Shown here in pieces: positions 16,238-23,301 of a stretch of DNA of 42,837 nucleotides. Location of the stretch: the NCBI GenBank assembly GCA_004552595.1, contig SFNX01000003.1, positions 1-42,837 on the forward strand, read 5' to 3'. Both the position numbers and the translations under genes were made by a program. The notes below the pieces were generated by a model. It was not told where the DNA came from, did not search any database, and saw only the letters and a program-made list of their open reading frames with translations. The number at the start of each line of letters is the position of its first letter. Position 1 is the stretch's first letter. This DNA is from Lachnospiraceae bacterium. Its GTDB lineage: Bacteria > Bacillota > Clostridia > Lachnospirales > Lachnospiraceae.

Positions 16238-18154
16238 TTACGCGCGTACATCAAAGCTCACTTTAACTGCAACACTTCCCTGGGTCTTTGGATCATCCTT
16301 AAAAAATTCCTCTGTAATATCCGTTGCCTCTTTAGGTTTATTCTTAACGGAAACATTCATACTAAGATCATAACCCTTATCAGAAAGCCTCTTGTTAAGA
16401 TAATCAATATGCTTTTCAATAAAGTCTATTGTCTCATCATCCTGAAGGTAAAAATGCGTACTGAGCTTTGTCTTGTTTACAAGAGAAACATATATATCCA
16501 TAGGACCCAAATTGTCCATATCAAGATGAAGCAAAGCTGAAATATTACCGTCATTATTTTTAAGACTTCTCTTATTCGTATAGACGTATAAATCTCCGTG
16601 TGCTGATTTGTTGTTCATAAGAAGCGGTAGCTGGACATATGTGACTGCATGATTCAGCTCATTCATAAACTGAACATTTTCTTTTATGTTGTTAGCCGCC
16701 TCAGCAATTTCTGCATTTTTACTATTAAGGCTCTCAAGAACACTTAATGCTTTATCCGTATTATTTATTATTTTAGAATACAAATCCTCGATATTTTTAG
16801 ATGTTGCCGCTTCTTCAGGCTTAAGCAGCATCTGTTTTGACAGATTGTCCTTAACAAGTCCTGAAAATTCTTCTGAAGAAAGGAGCTTAAGAAGCTTTGT
16901 TTTTACATCATCAGGAAAGAGATTTTTATCTTTATTGAGTATATTTAATAAATCAGTTGAAATCTTTAATACACTCTCGCCTGTAATTTCTTTGTCAGTA
17001 TTCACATTAAAGAACTTTATTACATCTGATTTGTTTTCCTGATTATTTAGTATTTCTTTATTAAGCTCATTTAAAATACTTTCTCTTCCTAAAGCCTTTG
17101 TAACATTGCCATCACTGTTTGTTTCGCCTGAATTCTCATTAAGAACTTCCTTAAATTCCTTGGAAAACTCAGCCGCAAAGGTCTTCATTTCATTTGAAAA
17201 CTCAGCTACAAAAGCCTTCATTTCATTGGAAATAACAGTATCAGATGAATCCTTTGGATTAATCAGTTCAAGAATTGCCTTTGTTGTGTCAAAAATGTCT
17301 GCTTTGATTTTTTCACCTGTTAAAGCTTCATTATCAACCAAAGCCAGGTCAGCCTTAAGCTGCATTGAATCTTTATTCTGACCGGTAATTGAATCAAGGA
17401 GCGTGCTTAACAGGTTTTTATTCTTTACATTAACTTCTGCTGTTTCAGCCAAAGAACCATTAATCTTTGATGAAATGTCTGTAATGTTATTGTCCTTTAC
17501 AGCCTGAGAGAGACTATCGCTTATCATTTTTGCAAATCCATCTGCAATCGTATCAACATTACCGATAATCTGTCTTTCAAGTCCTTTATAGTTTTCAAAC
17601 TGATTAATTGTCAGTTCATTTACGCTTAATCCAAGCTTTGTAAGTCTAACTACTGTTTCCGGATTTGCATCTTTAAAACTGTTAATCTGCTTTGACATAT
17701 CATGTATTGCCTGTTTGTTAATAGGCATATTTTCATCCATCATTGCAGAAACCATCCTTGAATAATTATCTGTAACAGGAAGTCCTGCCGATGATAACGC
17801 ATTTGTGACATTCATGGAATTGTTAAGATTAGTGTATAACGGACGAAGTGAAGTTAATCCATCCTCAGTATTTTTAACTTCAAAAGAAAGTGTCTGTCCA
17901 AGCAAAGCATTTATATTGCCTTCAAGCTTTGCATTTATAGTCTGATTATTCGAAAGTAAAAGCTTAATGTCCTTCCCATCGACTTCAATTACCTGACCTG
18001 AAATAGTCTGTCCGGTCTTTAAATCAAGTCCTTTAACCGATACCGAAACTCCATCTACCGAAATATTGGCACCACTTATTGATACAGTTTGTCCGCTTCC
18101 TGTATTACCGGTTGTTGTATTTATATAATTCGAAGTCGCAATATTTATCGGCAT
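16238..18154 (-). CDS. YlqG/FliK-like protein with flagellar hook-length-control C-terminal domain
   Basis: 638 residues. The C-terminal about 130 residues resemble the FliK/Flg_hook domain: VTYVQLPLLMNNKSAHGDLYV in two blocks, LLHLDMDNLGPMDIYV, then THFYLQDDETIDFIEKHI and LNKRLSDKGY. The N-terminal 500 residues are Asn/Ser/Lys-rich, low in aromatics and probably extended, with an N-terminal beta-rich stretch (VSISGANISVDGVSVSV). No membrane span or signal peptide is seen. It occupies the position of Bacillus ylqG, between rnhB and ylqH, away from any visible flagellar operon. An AGGAAAG site precedes the ATG. It could act as a second molecular ruler or a non-flagellar scaffold. Family match is good at the C-terminus only. 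Confidence 0.72.
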   Translation of the reverse strand: MPINIATSNYINTTTGNTGSGQTVSISGANISVDGVSVSVKGLDLKTGQTISGQVIEVDGKDIKLLLSNNQTINAKLEGNINALLGQTLSFEVKNTEDGLTSLRPLYTNLNNSMNVTNALSSAGLPVTDNYSRMVSAMMDENMPINKQAIHDMSKQINSFKDANPETVVRLTKLGLSVNELTINQFENYKGLERQIIGNVDTIADGFAKMISDSLSQAVKDNNITDISSKINGSLAETAEVNVKNKNLLSTLLDSITGQNKDSMQLKADLALVDNEALTGEKIKADIFDTTKAILELINPKDSSDTVISNEMKAFVAEFSNEMKTFAAEFSKEFKEVLNENSGETNSDGNVTKALGRESILNELNKEILNNQENKSDVIKFFNVNTDKEITGESVLKISTDLLNILNKDKNLFPDDVKTKLLKLLSSEEFSGLVKDNLSKQMLLKPEEAATSKNIEDLYSKIINNTDKALSVLESLNSKNAEIAEAANNIKENVQFMNELNHAVTYVQLPLLMNNKSAHGDLYVYTNKRSLKNNDGNISALLHLDMDNLGPMDIYVSLVNKTKLSTHFYLQDDETIDFIEKHIDYLNKRLSDKGYDLSMNVSVKNKPKEATDITEEFFKDDPKTQGSVAVKVSFDVRA

Positions 18155-18162
18155 AAGCTTTC

Positions 18163-18801
18163 CTATATATGATTTTTAATAAACGTCCTTCTGTGGATTT
18201 CGCACGGTCCTATTTTCTTAAGAGCGTCTCTATGTGCTTTTGTTCCATATCCTTTATTTTTATAAAATTCATAACCGGGATATATTAAGTCGAATTCTTC
18301 CATCATATGGTCTCTTGTGACCTTTGCAACAATGCTTGCCGCCGCAATACTTGCAGACTTGGCATCTCCTTTTATTATCGGAACCTGTTTAATGTCTACA
18401 CCCGGTATTGTAACTGCATCATTTAATAATATATCGGGTTTAACAGTGAGATTATTAATAGCCTGACGCATTGCTTCGTATGTGGCATTTAATATATTTA
18501 TTTCATCAATAACTTTTTCACTTACAATTCCGATACCGTAACTGACTGCCTTCTCTTTTATTTCCGTAAACAGTTCTTCTCTTTTCTTCTCTGACAATTT
18601 TTTGGAATCATTTAGATAAAGAATATCGCAGTCCTTAGGTAATATCACTGCGCATGCGACTACAGGTCCTGCAAAAGGGCCTCTTCCGACTTCATCTATT
18701 CCGCATATGTATTCGTAATCAGAATATTCTCTCTCATACGAAAACATTTCATACATTCGTTTTTTCTCTGCTTCTAACTTAATTAACTGTTTTTCTGTCA
18801 T
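18163..18801 (-). CDS. rnhB: Ribonuclease HII
   Basis: Cleaves the RNA strand of RNA-DNA hybrids and single ribonucleotides in DNA. 212 residues, normal size. The active-site Asp-Glu pair is in CGIDEVGRGPFAGPV (D36, E37), with further acidic positions at LLNDAV (D128) and GDAKS (D146). AASIVAKVTRD is also typical. It begins in a 4-base overlap with the upstream signal peptidase gene and is followed after eight bases by the FliK-like gene, the same order as in Bacillus (rbgA-rnhB-ylqG-ylqH) except for the inserted signal peptidase. Confidence 0.96.
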   Translation of the reverse strand: MTEKQLIKLEAEKKRMYEMFSYEREYSDYEYICGIDEVGRGPFAGPVVACAVILPKDCDILYLNDSKKLSEKKREELFTEIKEKAVSYGIGIVSEKVIDEINILNATYEAMRQAINNLTVKPDILLNDAVTIPGVDIKQVPIIKGDAKSASIAAASIVAKVTRDHMMEEFDLIYPGYEFYKNKGYGTKAHRDALKKIGPCEIHRRTFIKNHI

Positions 18802-19349
18802 TTTATTATTCCTACTCTGTTAAACGGCCAGAAAATAAATGATGCTTTTCCGAGAATATCCTTTCTTCTGACATTTCCGACTTCGTTGCTTCTTGAATCG
18901 ATGCTCTCTTTTCTGTTATCACCGATTACAAAATATTCATCATTTGAAAGTGTAACGGGCTCTTTTGCAAGTCCGGCCTCTTCTATTTCACTAAGACCTG
19001 ATCTGTCTTTTATTTCTTTATCATTAATAAATATTACACCGTCTTTAATCTGTATTGTTTCACCCGGGAGTCCGATAACTCTCTTGATTAGCAGTTCCTT
19101 TTCTTTATAGCTTTTAAAGCATATTACATCGAATCTTTTCGGGTCAGAAATATTATATGAGAGCTCATCCATAATAATATTGTCACCATCATAAAGAGTA
19201 TCCTGCATCGAAACATTATGTACTACAGTTCTTCTGAATACATAATTTACTAACAGGTAAACGCAAATAAGAACAATGAGGAATAAAAATCCTGTTTTAA
19301 GAACTTTTAACGAAAAAGACGATACTTTTCTTTTCTTTTTACGTGCCAT
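18798..19349 (-). CDS. lepB: Type I signal peptidase (first paralogue, divergent SMQDT active site)
   Basis: Membrane-bound serine protease that removes signal peptides from exported proteins. 183 residues from the ATG at 19349: a Lys/Arg-rich N-terminus, one membrane anchor (about 19-37) and a catalytic domain. Ser47 lies in VSMQDTL and Lys89 in LIKRVIGLPGE; GDNR (in VIGDNRKESIDSRS) marks box E. The usual SMEPT box has Asp where Pro is normal. The start begins one base after the rbgA stop; a longer reading frame to 19412 would overlap rbgA by 60 bases and is unlikely. The gene overlaps rnhB by 4 bases. Paralogous to the gene at 20196-20798. Confidence 0.92.
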   Translation of the reverse strand: MARKKKRKVSSFSLKVLKTGFLFLIVLICVYLLVNYVFRRTVVHNVSMQDTLYDGDNIIMDELSYNISDPKRFDVICFKSYKEKELLIKRVIGLPGETIQIKDGVIFINDKEIKDRSGLSEIEEAGLAKEPVTLSNDEYFVIGDNRKESIDSRSNEVGNVRRKDILGKASFIFWPFNRVGIIK

Positions 19350-19350
19350 A

Positions 19351-20199
19351 TTATATTTCTTCTGCCTTTTCAAGGGTAATTCTTGAAAGCTTTCCTTCTT
19401 TAAAATCATCAAGTAAAAGCTTCGCTGCGCGTTTAGTATCGGCTTCTGCGCCTTTTAATAAACAGTTTCTCTTAATTGCAATAGCTTTAAGTATTTCATA
19501 ATCGCTAAGTCCTTCATCAACCTCATACCTATCAGATAATAATCCGCTGTGGGTTTTCTTAAGTGTAGCGATAAAACTTATCGAAAGCTCTTCAATATCT
19601 ATTATTTCTTCATTAACAGATCCGATAAAAGCAATGTGCTCACCAATCATTTCATCATCAAACTTTGGCCAAAGTATACCGGGAGTGTCAAGTAATTCGA
19701 TATTTCCGGCAATTTTGATCCATTGTTTTCCTTTTGTGACACCCGGTTTATTGCCTGTCTTTGCCGCTGCTCTTCCCGATAAAGTATTTATAAATGTTGA
19801 CTTTCCTACATTCGGAATTCCGACAATCATAGCTCTTATCGGTTTGTTTTTAATTCCTCGTTTTAGATTTCTTGCAATAATCGCCTCAGAACTTTTTAAT
19901 ATTGCCTCATTAACCTGTTTTGTGAAATTCTTCATTCTTGAATTGACTTTAACTGCGTTAATTCCCTGAGATTTATAATAGTCAATCCACTCATTTGTAG
20001 CCTTTTCATCCGCAAGATCGGCTTTATTCAGAATAATGAGCCTTGCCTTGCCTTTTGATAATGTATCGATATCAGGATTTTTTGAGCTGACAGGAATCCT
20101 TGCATCCAAAAGTTCGATGACCAGATCTATCAACTTTATATTTTCCTCCATCATCCTTTTGGCCTTTGTCATATGGCCCGGATACCACTGTATATTCAT
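19351..20199 (-). CDS. rbgA: Ribosome biogenesis GTPase RbgA (YlqF)
   Basis: GTPase needed for late assembly of the 50S subunit. 282 residues with the circularly permuted motif order of the YlqF family: G4 NKAD (58-61) comes before G1 GIPNVGKST (127-135) and G3 DTPG (171-174). The N-terminus NIQWYPGHMTKAKR is highly typical. The C-terminal about 100 residues form the helical ANTAR-like RNA-binding tail. It overlaps the upstream signal peptidase by 4 bases and is followed directly by the second. Being downstream of rplS matches the common Firmicute order, though here a terminator and a new promoter separate rplS from this operon. Confidence 0.96.
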   Translation of the reverse strand: MNIQWYPGHMTKAKRMMEENIKLIDLVIELLDARIPVSSKNPDIDTLSKGKARLIILNKADLADEKATNEWIDYYKSQGINAVKVNSRMKNFTKQVNEAILKSSEAIIARNLKRGIKNKPIRAMIVGIPNVGKSTFINTLSGRAAAKTGNKPGVTKGKQWIKIAGNIELLDTPGILWPKFDDEMIGEHIAFIGSVNEEIIDIEELSISFIATLKKTHSGLLSDRYEVDEGLSDYEILKAIAIKRNCLLKGAEADTKRAAKLLLDDFKEGKLSRITLEKAEEI

Positions 20200-20798
20200 T
20201 TAATCCTTCCTGCTTTCTTGTCTTTGAATTTAAGTCTGTACCAAACTTTGCCTTCTATCATTGACGTTTTAACATTGCCGATATTGGCAGACCTTGAGTC
20301 CTCAGAATTAGTTCTGTTATCACCTAAAACAAAATATTCATCCGTATCCAGGATAATCTCTGATGATGCAACTCCTGCTTCCTTAGTATCAAATACAACA
20401 TCATCATTGTATACTTCATCGTTAATATACACATGACCGTTGTCTATTTTGATTTTCTCACCGGGAAGCCCTATTACACGTTTTATATACAGATGTGAAT
20501 TCTGGTTTCCGTTTGGCTTAAATACAATTATGTCTCCTCTCTTTGGTGAGGAAAGATTATATGCGACTTTGTTTATATAAACATTTTGTCCGTTATATAT
20601 TACAGGTTCCATTGATGAACCCACCATGCTCGTCTTAATACCAAAAAACATAATAATTACAAATGCAAAGAAAATTGCAAGAAGTATCGCAAATGACCAT
20701 GAAATCAGTTCATAAAACAGCTGTTTGTTGAACCTTCTTTTCTGCTTTTCATGAAATGAAAGAGTATGTTTTTTTCTTCTTCTAAATAATGCACTCAT
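20196..20798 (-). CDS. lepB: Type I signal peptidase (second paralogue, canonical active site)
   Basis: 200 residues. A basic N-terminus (about 1-26) is followed by one membrane anchor (about 29-52) and the protease domain. Ser62 sits in the canonical GSSMEPVI box, and Lys106 in YIKRVIGLPGE. GDNRTNSEDSRS is box E. It heads the operon lepB-rbgA-lepB-rnhB-ylqG-ylqH-yraN. No ribosome-binding site precedes the ATG (the bases are ATTCCC), and an extended-minus-10 promoter ends seven bases before it, so the mRNA may be leaderless. Two paralogues flanking rbgA suggest duplication; the N-termini and active-site boxes differ enough that it is not recent. Confidence 0.95.
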   Translation of the reverse strand: MSALFRRRKKHTLSFHEKQKRRFNKQLFYELISWSFAILLAIFFAFVIIMFFGIKTSMVGSSMEPVIYNGQNVYINKVAYNLSSPKRGDIIVFKPNGNQNSHLYIKRVIGLPGEKIKIDNGHVYINDEVYNDDVVFDTKEAGVASSEIILDTDEYFVLGDNRTNSEDSRSANIGNVKTSMIEGKVWYRLKFKDKKAGRIK

Positions 20799-20805
20799 GG
20801 GAATA

Positions 20806-20834
20806 ATTGTATCATAATAGCAATAACAAATGAA
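20806..20834 (-). promoter_or_regulatory. Predicted promoter giving a near-leaderless signal peptidase transcript
   Basis: Minus strand: TTCATT (20834-20829), 17 bases, then extended-minus-10 TGA plus TACAAT (20811-20806). Only seven bases separate the minus-10 from the ATG at 20798, so transcription should begin at or within one or two bases of the start codon. It lies immediately after the rplS terminator region in transcriptional order for the next operon. Confidence 0.5.
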
Positions 20835-20852
20835 TAATCATAAAATAAAAAA

Positions 20853-20873
20853 ATCCGGAGCAAAGCTCCGGAT
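20853..20873 (-). terminator. Intrinsic terminator of rplS
   Basis: Perfect 9-bp stem ATCCGGAGC/GCTCCGGAT with a 3-base loop, followed on the minus strand by a run of seven T residues. It lies 26 bases after the rplS stop. Confidence 0.95.
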
Positions 20874-20898
20874 AATTAATGCAAATTGTAATATAGGT

Positions 20899-21249
20899 TT
20901 ATTTAATAGCCTCTTTAACCTTAGCCTTTTTACCTACTCTGTCTCTTAAGTAGAAGAGCTTAGCACGTCTTACTTTACCCTTACGTACTACTTCAATCTT
21001 CTCAACGTGTGGGCTGTGGAGTAACCATGTCTTCTCAACTCCTACACCGTTAGAATTCTTTCTTACTGTGAAAGTCTCTCTGTTGCTTCCGCCCTGTCTC
21101 TTAATAACAGTTCCTTCGAAAACCTGAATTCTCTCTCTGTTACCTTCCTTAATCTTAGCGTGAACTCTGATTGTATCACCTACGCTGAATTCTGTAACAG
21201 AATCCTTAAGCTGTTCAGCTTCGATTTCCTTAATGATATCCATGTTCAT
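20899..21249 (-). CDS. rplS: 50S ribosomal protein L19
   Basis: Large-subunit protein at the 30S-50S interface. 116 residues from the ATG at 21249. Family blocks are FSVGDTIRVHAKIKEG, RIQVFEGTVIKRQGG, FTVRKNSNGVGVEKTW and VRRAKLFYLRDRVGKKA. Upstream in-frame codons reach 21309, but the AGGAGG site nine bases before 21249 fixes the start there. A further ATG two codons on is also possible. It is the last gene of the rimM-trmD-rplS group, but has its own promoter, a leader and a strong terminator. Confidence 0.97.
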   Translation of the reverse strand: MNMDIIKEIEAEQLKDSVTEFSVGDTIRVHAKIKEGNRERIQVFEGTVIKRQGGSNRETFTVRKNSNGVGVEKTWLLHSPHVEKIEVVRKGKVRRAKLFYLRDRVGKKAKVKEAIK

Positions 21250-21343
21250 TATATGTATCCTCCTAATATATATTAATCGTGTCACCATAAGCTTCAACAT
21301 TCTTAACAAATATGCCAGAGGACTGTTTCCTACCTAGTGCAAC
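21250..21343 (-). ncRNA. Candidate L19 autoregulatory leader of rplS
   Basis: The about 94-base leader from the predicted transcription start to the rplS ATG is not coding. It holds conserved-looking, mixed-composition sequence (CTAGGTAGG, CAGTCCTCTGGCAT, GTTGAAGCTTATGGTGACACG) in an otherwise AT-rich intergenic setting. TAATC near its 5' end can pair with GATTA before the ribosome-binding site, closing a structured domain. Firmicutes are known to carry an L19 leader motif in this position. I assign it by place and appearance, not by a covariance-model match. Confidence 0.5.
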
Positions 21344-21349
21344 TTGATT

Positions 21350-21378
21350 AGTTTACCATAATTTAATATATGATGCAA
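21350..21378 (-). promoter_or_regulatory. Predicted internal promoter of rplS
   Basis: Minus strand: TTGCAT (21378-21373), 17 bases, then TGG plus TAAACT (21355-21350), an extended minus-10. It begins eight bases after the trmD stop codon and would start the L19 leader near 21343. Confidence 0.55.
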
Positions 21379-21385
21379 TAGCAAA

Positions 21386-22114
21386 TCACCTTATAAATCG
21401 ACCTTTTTTATCTTTTTCATGTGTTTCAACAAATTTTTTATATAAATCCGGTCGTCTTTCCTCTGTCCTTATAAGTGACTGCTCAAATCTCCATTTCTCA
21501 ACATTTTCATGATGTCCGCTCATTAATATGTCAGGAACCTTCTTCCCATGCCATTCATATGGCCTTGAATATTGCGGATATTCGAGTAAACCCTCTGAAA
21601 AACTCTCCGTCATGGCAGATTCATCATTACTAAGCACTCCGTCCACAAATCTTGATACAGTATCAATAAGCACCATTGCAGGCAGTTCTCCGCCTGTAAG
21701 TACATAATCACCTATTGAAATATAATCAGTGACGACTTCATTTAGTACACGCTCATCAATTCCCTCATAGTGACCACATAAAAGAATAAGTTCCTCTTCG
21801 TTTGCCAGTTCCTTTGCGATTTCCTGGTTTAGAACACGTCCCTGGGGAGTAAGATAAACCGTCCTTATTTTTTTACTGCTGTCAATACTGTCAGTTATTG
21901 CCTTATGACAAAGATATACAGGTTCTGCCTGCATAAGCATTCCGGCACCGCCGCCATACGTATAATCATCGACTTTATTATGCTTATTAAAAGCAAAATC
22001 GCGAATATTAATAGCATCAACGGAAATTATATTGTTTTTAATTGCCCTTCCTAAAATGCTCTGCTTTATTGCATCAAACATTTCAGGAAAAAGAGTCATT
22101 ACGTGTATATTCAA
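21386..22114 (-). CDS. trmD: tRNA (guanine-N1-)-methyltransferase TrmD
   Basis: Methylates G37 of tRNAs using S-adenosylmethionine, preventing +1 frameshifts. 242 residues with the SPOUT trefoil-knot signature LLCGHYEGIDERV, then TDYISIGDYVLTGGELPAM. The conserved N-terminal TLFPEMFDAI and YGGGAGM are present. The start is a TTG: alignment with the family N-terminus (MKIDFLTLFPEMF in Bacillus) places it there, with an AGGG seven bases upstream. It follows rimM by 16 bases, the usual order. The C-terminal helical domain ends in a Lys/Arg-rich tail. Confidence 0.96.
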   Translation of the reverse strand: MNIHVMTLFPEMFDAIKQSILGRAIKNNIISVDAINIRDFAFNKHNKVDDYTYGGGAGMLMQAEPVYLCHKAITDSIDSSKKIRTVYLTPQGRVLNQEIAKELANEEELILLCGHYEGIDERVLNEVVTDYISIGDYVLTGGELPAMVLIDTVSRFVDGVLSNDESAMTESFSEGLLEYPQYSRPYEWHGKKVPDILMSGHHENVEKWRFEQSLIRTEERRPDLYKKFVETHEKDKKGRFIR

Positions 22115-22130
22115 ATTGTTACCCTAAAAT

Positions 22131-22667
22131 CTAGTCCAATAGACCGTCAAGTACATGAACCTTCATTTTTTTGTCTATGATGTTTACGTTAAGTATGCAC
22201 TGTTTAATTGCAGGAAGAAGTAATTCCCTGCCGTCTGTACATTTAATCACATATACATCATTAGCACCGGTTTCTATTACATCTGTAACAGTCCCGATTT
22301 CTATATCGGACTCATTATATACATTAACACCTATAAGGTCTGCTATAAAATACTCATCTTTATCAAGCTTGATTGCATTTTCCCTTGTAACATATATAGG
22401 CTTTCCCTTATATTTTTCGATGTCATTTGGATTGTCATATCCTTCGAATTTAACTATAGCGAACTGCTTAAAGAATTTAACGCCTGTAAGCGTCAATTTA
22501 ATCATGTCGGATTCATTCATTTTATCTTTCGTATCAAGATATACTTCTTTAAGCTTTTTATATCTTTTAACATCAGATGTCGTTGGAAAAACCTTGACTT
22601 CTCCGTGAACACCGTGCATTGAACTTATTACACCTACCTGTAATAAATCATTTGTATTAATCGCCAA
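22131..22667 (-). CDS. rimM: 16S rRNA processing protein RimM
   Basis: 30S maturation factor that binds ribosomal protein S19. 178 residues: an N-terminal beta-barrel (VGVISSMHGVHGEVKVFPTT, in two blocks) and a C-terminal PRC-barrel (DEYFIADLIGVNVYN...IGTVTDVIETGANDVYVI...LLLPAIKQCIL). The start is TTG with a full AGGAGG five bases before it. A terminator-like hairpin ends 27 bases upstream of this TTG, leaving no room for a separate promoter, so expression probably depends on read-through from rpsP-khpA. Confidence 0.96.
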   Translation of the reverse strand: MAINTNDLLQVGVISSMHGVHGEVKVFPTTSDVKRYKKLKEVYLDTKDKMNESDMIKLTLTGVKFFKQFAIVKFEGYDNPNDIEKYKGKPIYVTRENAIKLDKDEYFIADLIGVNVYNESDIEIGTVTDVIETGANDVYVIKCTDGRELLLPAIKQCILNVNIIDKKMKVHVLDGLLD

Positions 22668-22694
22668 ATGAACCTCCTGTTAAAATAAAAAGTT

Positions 22695-22714
22695 AGGGCG
22701 CCAATTAGCGCCCT
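22695..22714 (-). terminator. Hairpin terminator or attenuator between khpA and rimM
   Basis: 7-bp stem AGGGCGC/GCGCCCT with loop of six, followed on the minus strand by AACTTTTTATTTT. It lies eight bases after the khpA stop and just before the rimM ribosome-binding site, so it should reduce but not abolish rimM-trmD transcription. Confidence 0.8.
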
Positions 22715-22721
22715 TTATCTC

Positions 22722-22955
22722 TTATTCCTGGACAATATCTACTAAAACTTTCTTAGTTTCCTTAGCAGATGCTGCCTTAACAACTGATCTAATGGCTTTT
22801 GCTATTTTACCCTGCTTACCTATTACTTTACCCATATCAGATTGGGCAACCTTAAGTTCAACAATTATAGCTTTGTCATCTTCTGTCTGAGTAACTACTA
22901 CTTTGTCAGGATTTTCAACTAGAGATTTTGCGATTACCTCAACTAACTCCTTCAT
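22722..22955 (-). CDS. khpA: KH-domain RNA-binding protein KhpA (YlqC)
   Basis: Small type-II KH RNA-binding protein of 77 residues with the GxxG loop in KVIGKQGKIAKAIRSV. In Streptococcus and other Gram-positives KhpA pairs with KhpB (Jag/EloR) to affect cell elongation and RNA fate. I take the ATG at 22955, seven bases after a GGAGG site; a TTG directly before it is the alternative. It starts 18 bases after rpsP, the conserved partner. Bacillus has ylqD between ylqC and rimM; it is absent here. Confidence 0.94.
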   Translation of the reverse strand: MKELVEVIAKSLVENPDKVVVTQTEDDKAIIVELKVAQSDMGKVIGKQGKIAKAIRSVVKAASAKETKKVLVDIVQE

Positions 22956-22973
22956 CAAAAAACCTCCGTAATA

Positions 22974-23219
22974 TTATTTTTCAATACCAACTGCCTTGAA
23001 AATCTTTGCTACAACTTCTGTTGGCTGAGCACCGTTTGAAAGCCACTTCTTAGCCTTTTCTTCATCAACCTTGTATGTTGAAGGCTCTGTATTTGGATCG
23101 TATGTTCCGATTTCATCGATACACTTACCATCTCTTGGTGATCTTGAATCTGCTACTACGATTCTGTAGAAAGCTGCTTTCTTCTGTCCCATTCTGCGAA
23201 GTCTAATCTTTACTGCCAT
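22974..23219 (-). CDS. rpsP: 30S ribosomal protein S16
   Basis: Small-subunit assembly protein. 81 residues: AVKIRLRRMGQKKAAFYRIV is the typical N-terminus, followed by ADSRSPRDGKCIDEIGTYDP and KAKKWLSNGAQPTEVV. The ATG at 23219 is seven bases after AAGGAG; an in-frame ATG two codons earlier would sit on the ribosome-binding site. The 82-base gap from ffh holds AT-rich sequence and short inverted repeats; I could not define a convincing promoter in it. Co-transcribed with khpA. Confidence 0.97.
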   Translation of the reverse strand: MAVKIRLRRMGQKKAAFYRIVVADSRSPRDGKCIDEIGTYDPNTEPSTYKVDEEKAKKWLSNGAQPTEVVAKIFKAVGIEK

Positions 23220-23301
23220 TTTCATTCTCCTTAAATTTAAATAATATTATTACGCTCGTTGCGTTATTTATTGAAAACACTGATTTGTGTTAACAAACAT
23301 C

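Noticed and set aside
23220..23301. Promoter or terminator in the ffh-rpsP gap
   Set aside because: Short inverted repeats (ACGC/GCGT, AATAATATTATT) and loose minus-35-like words are present, but none combine into a convincing element.
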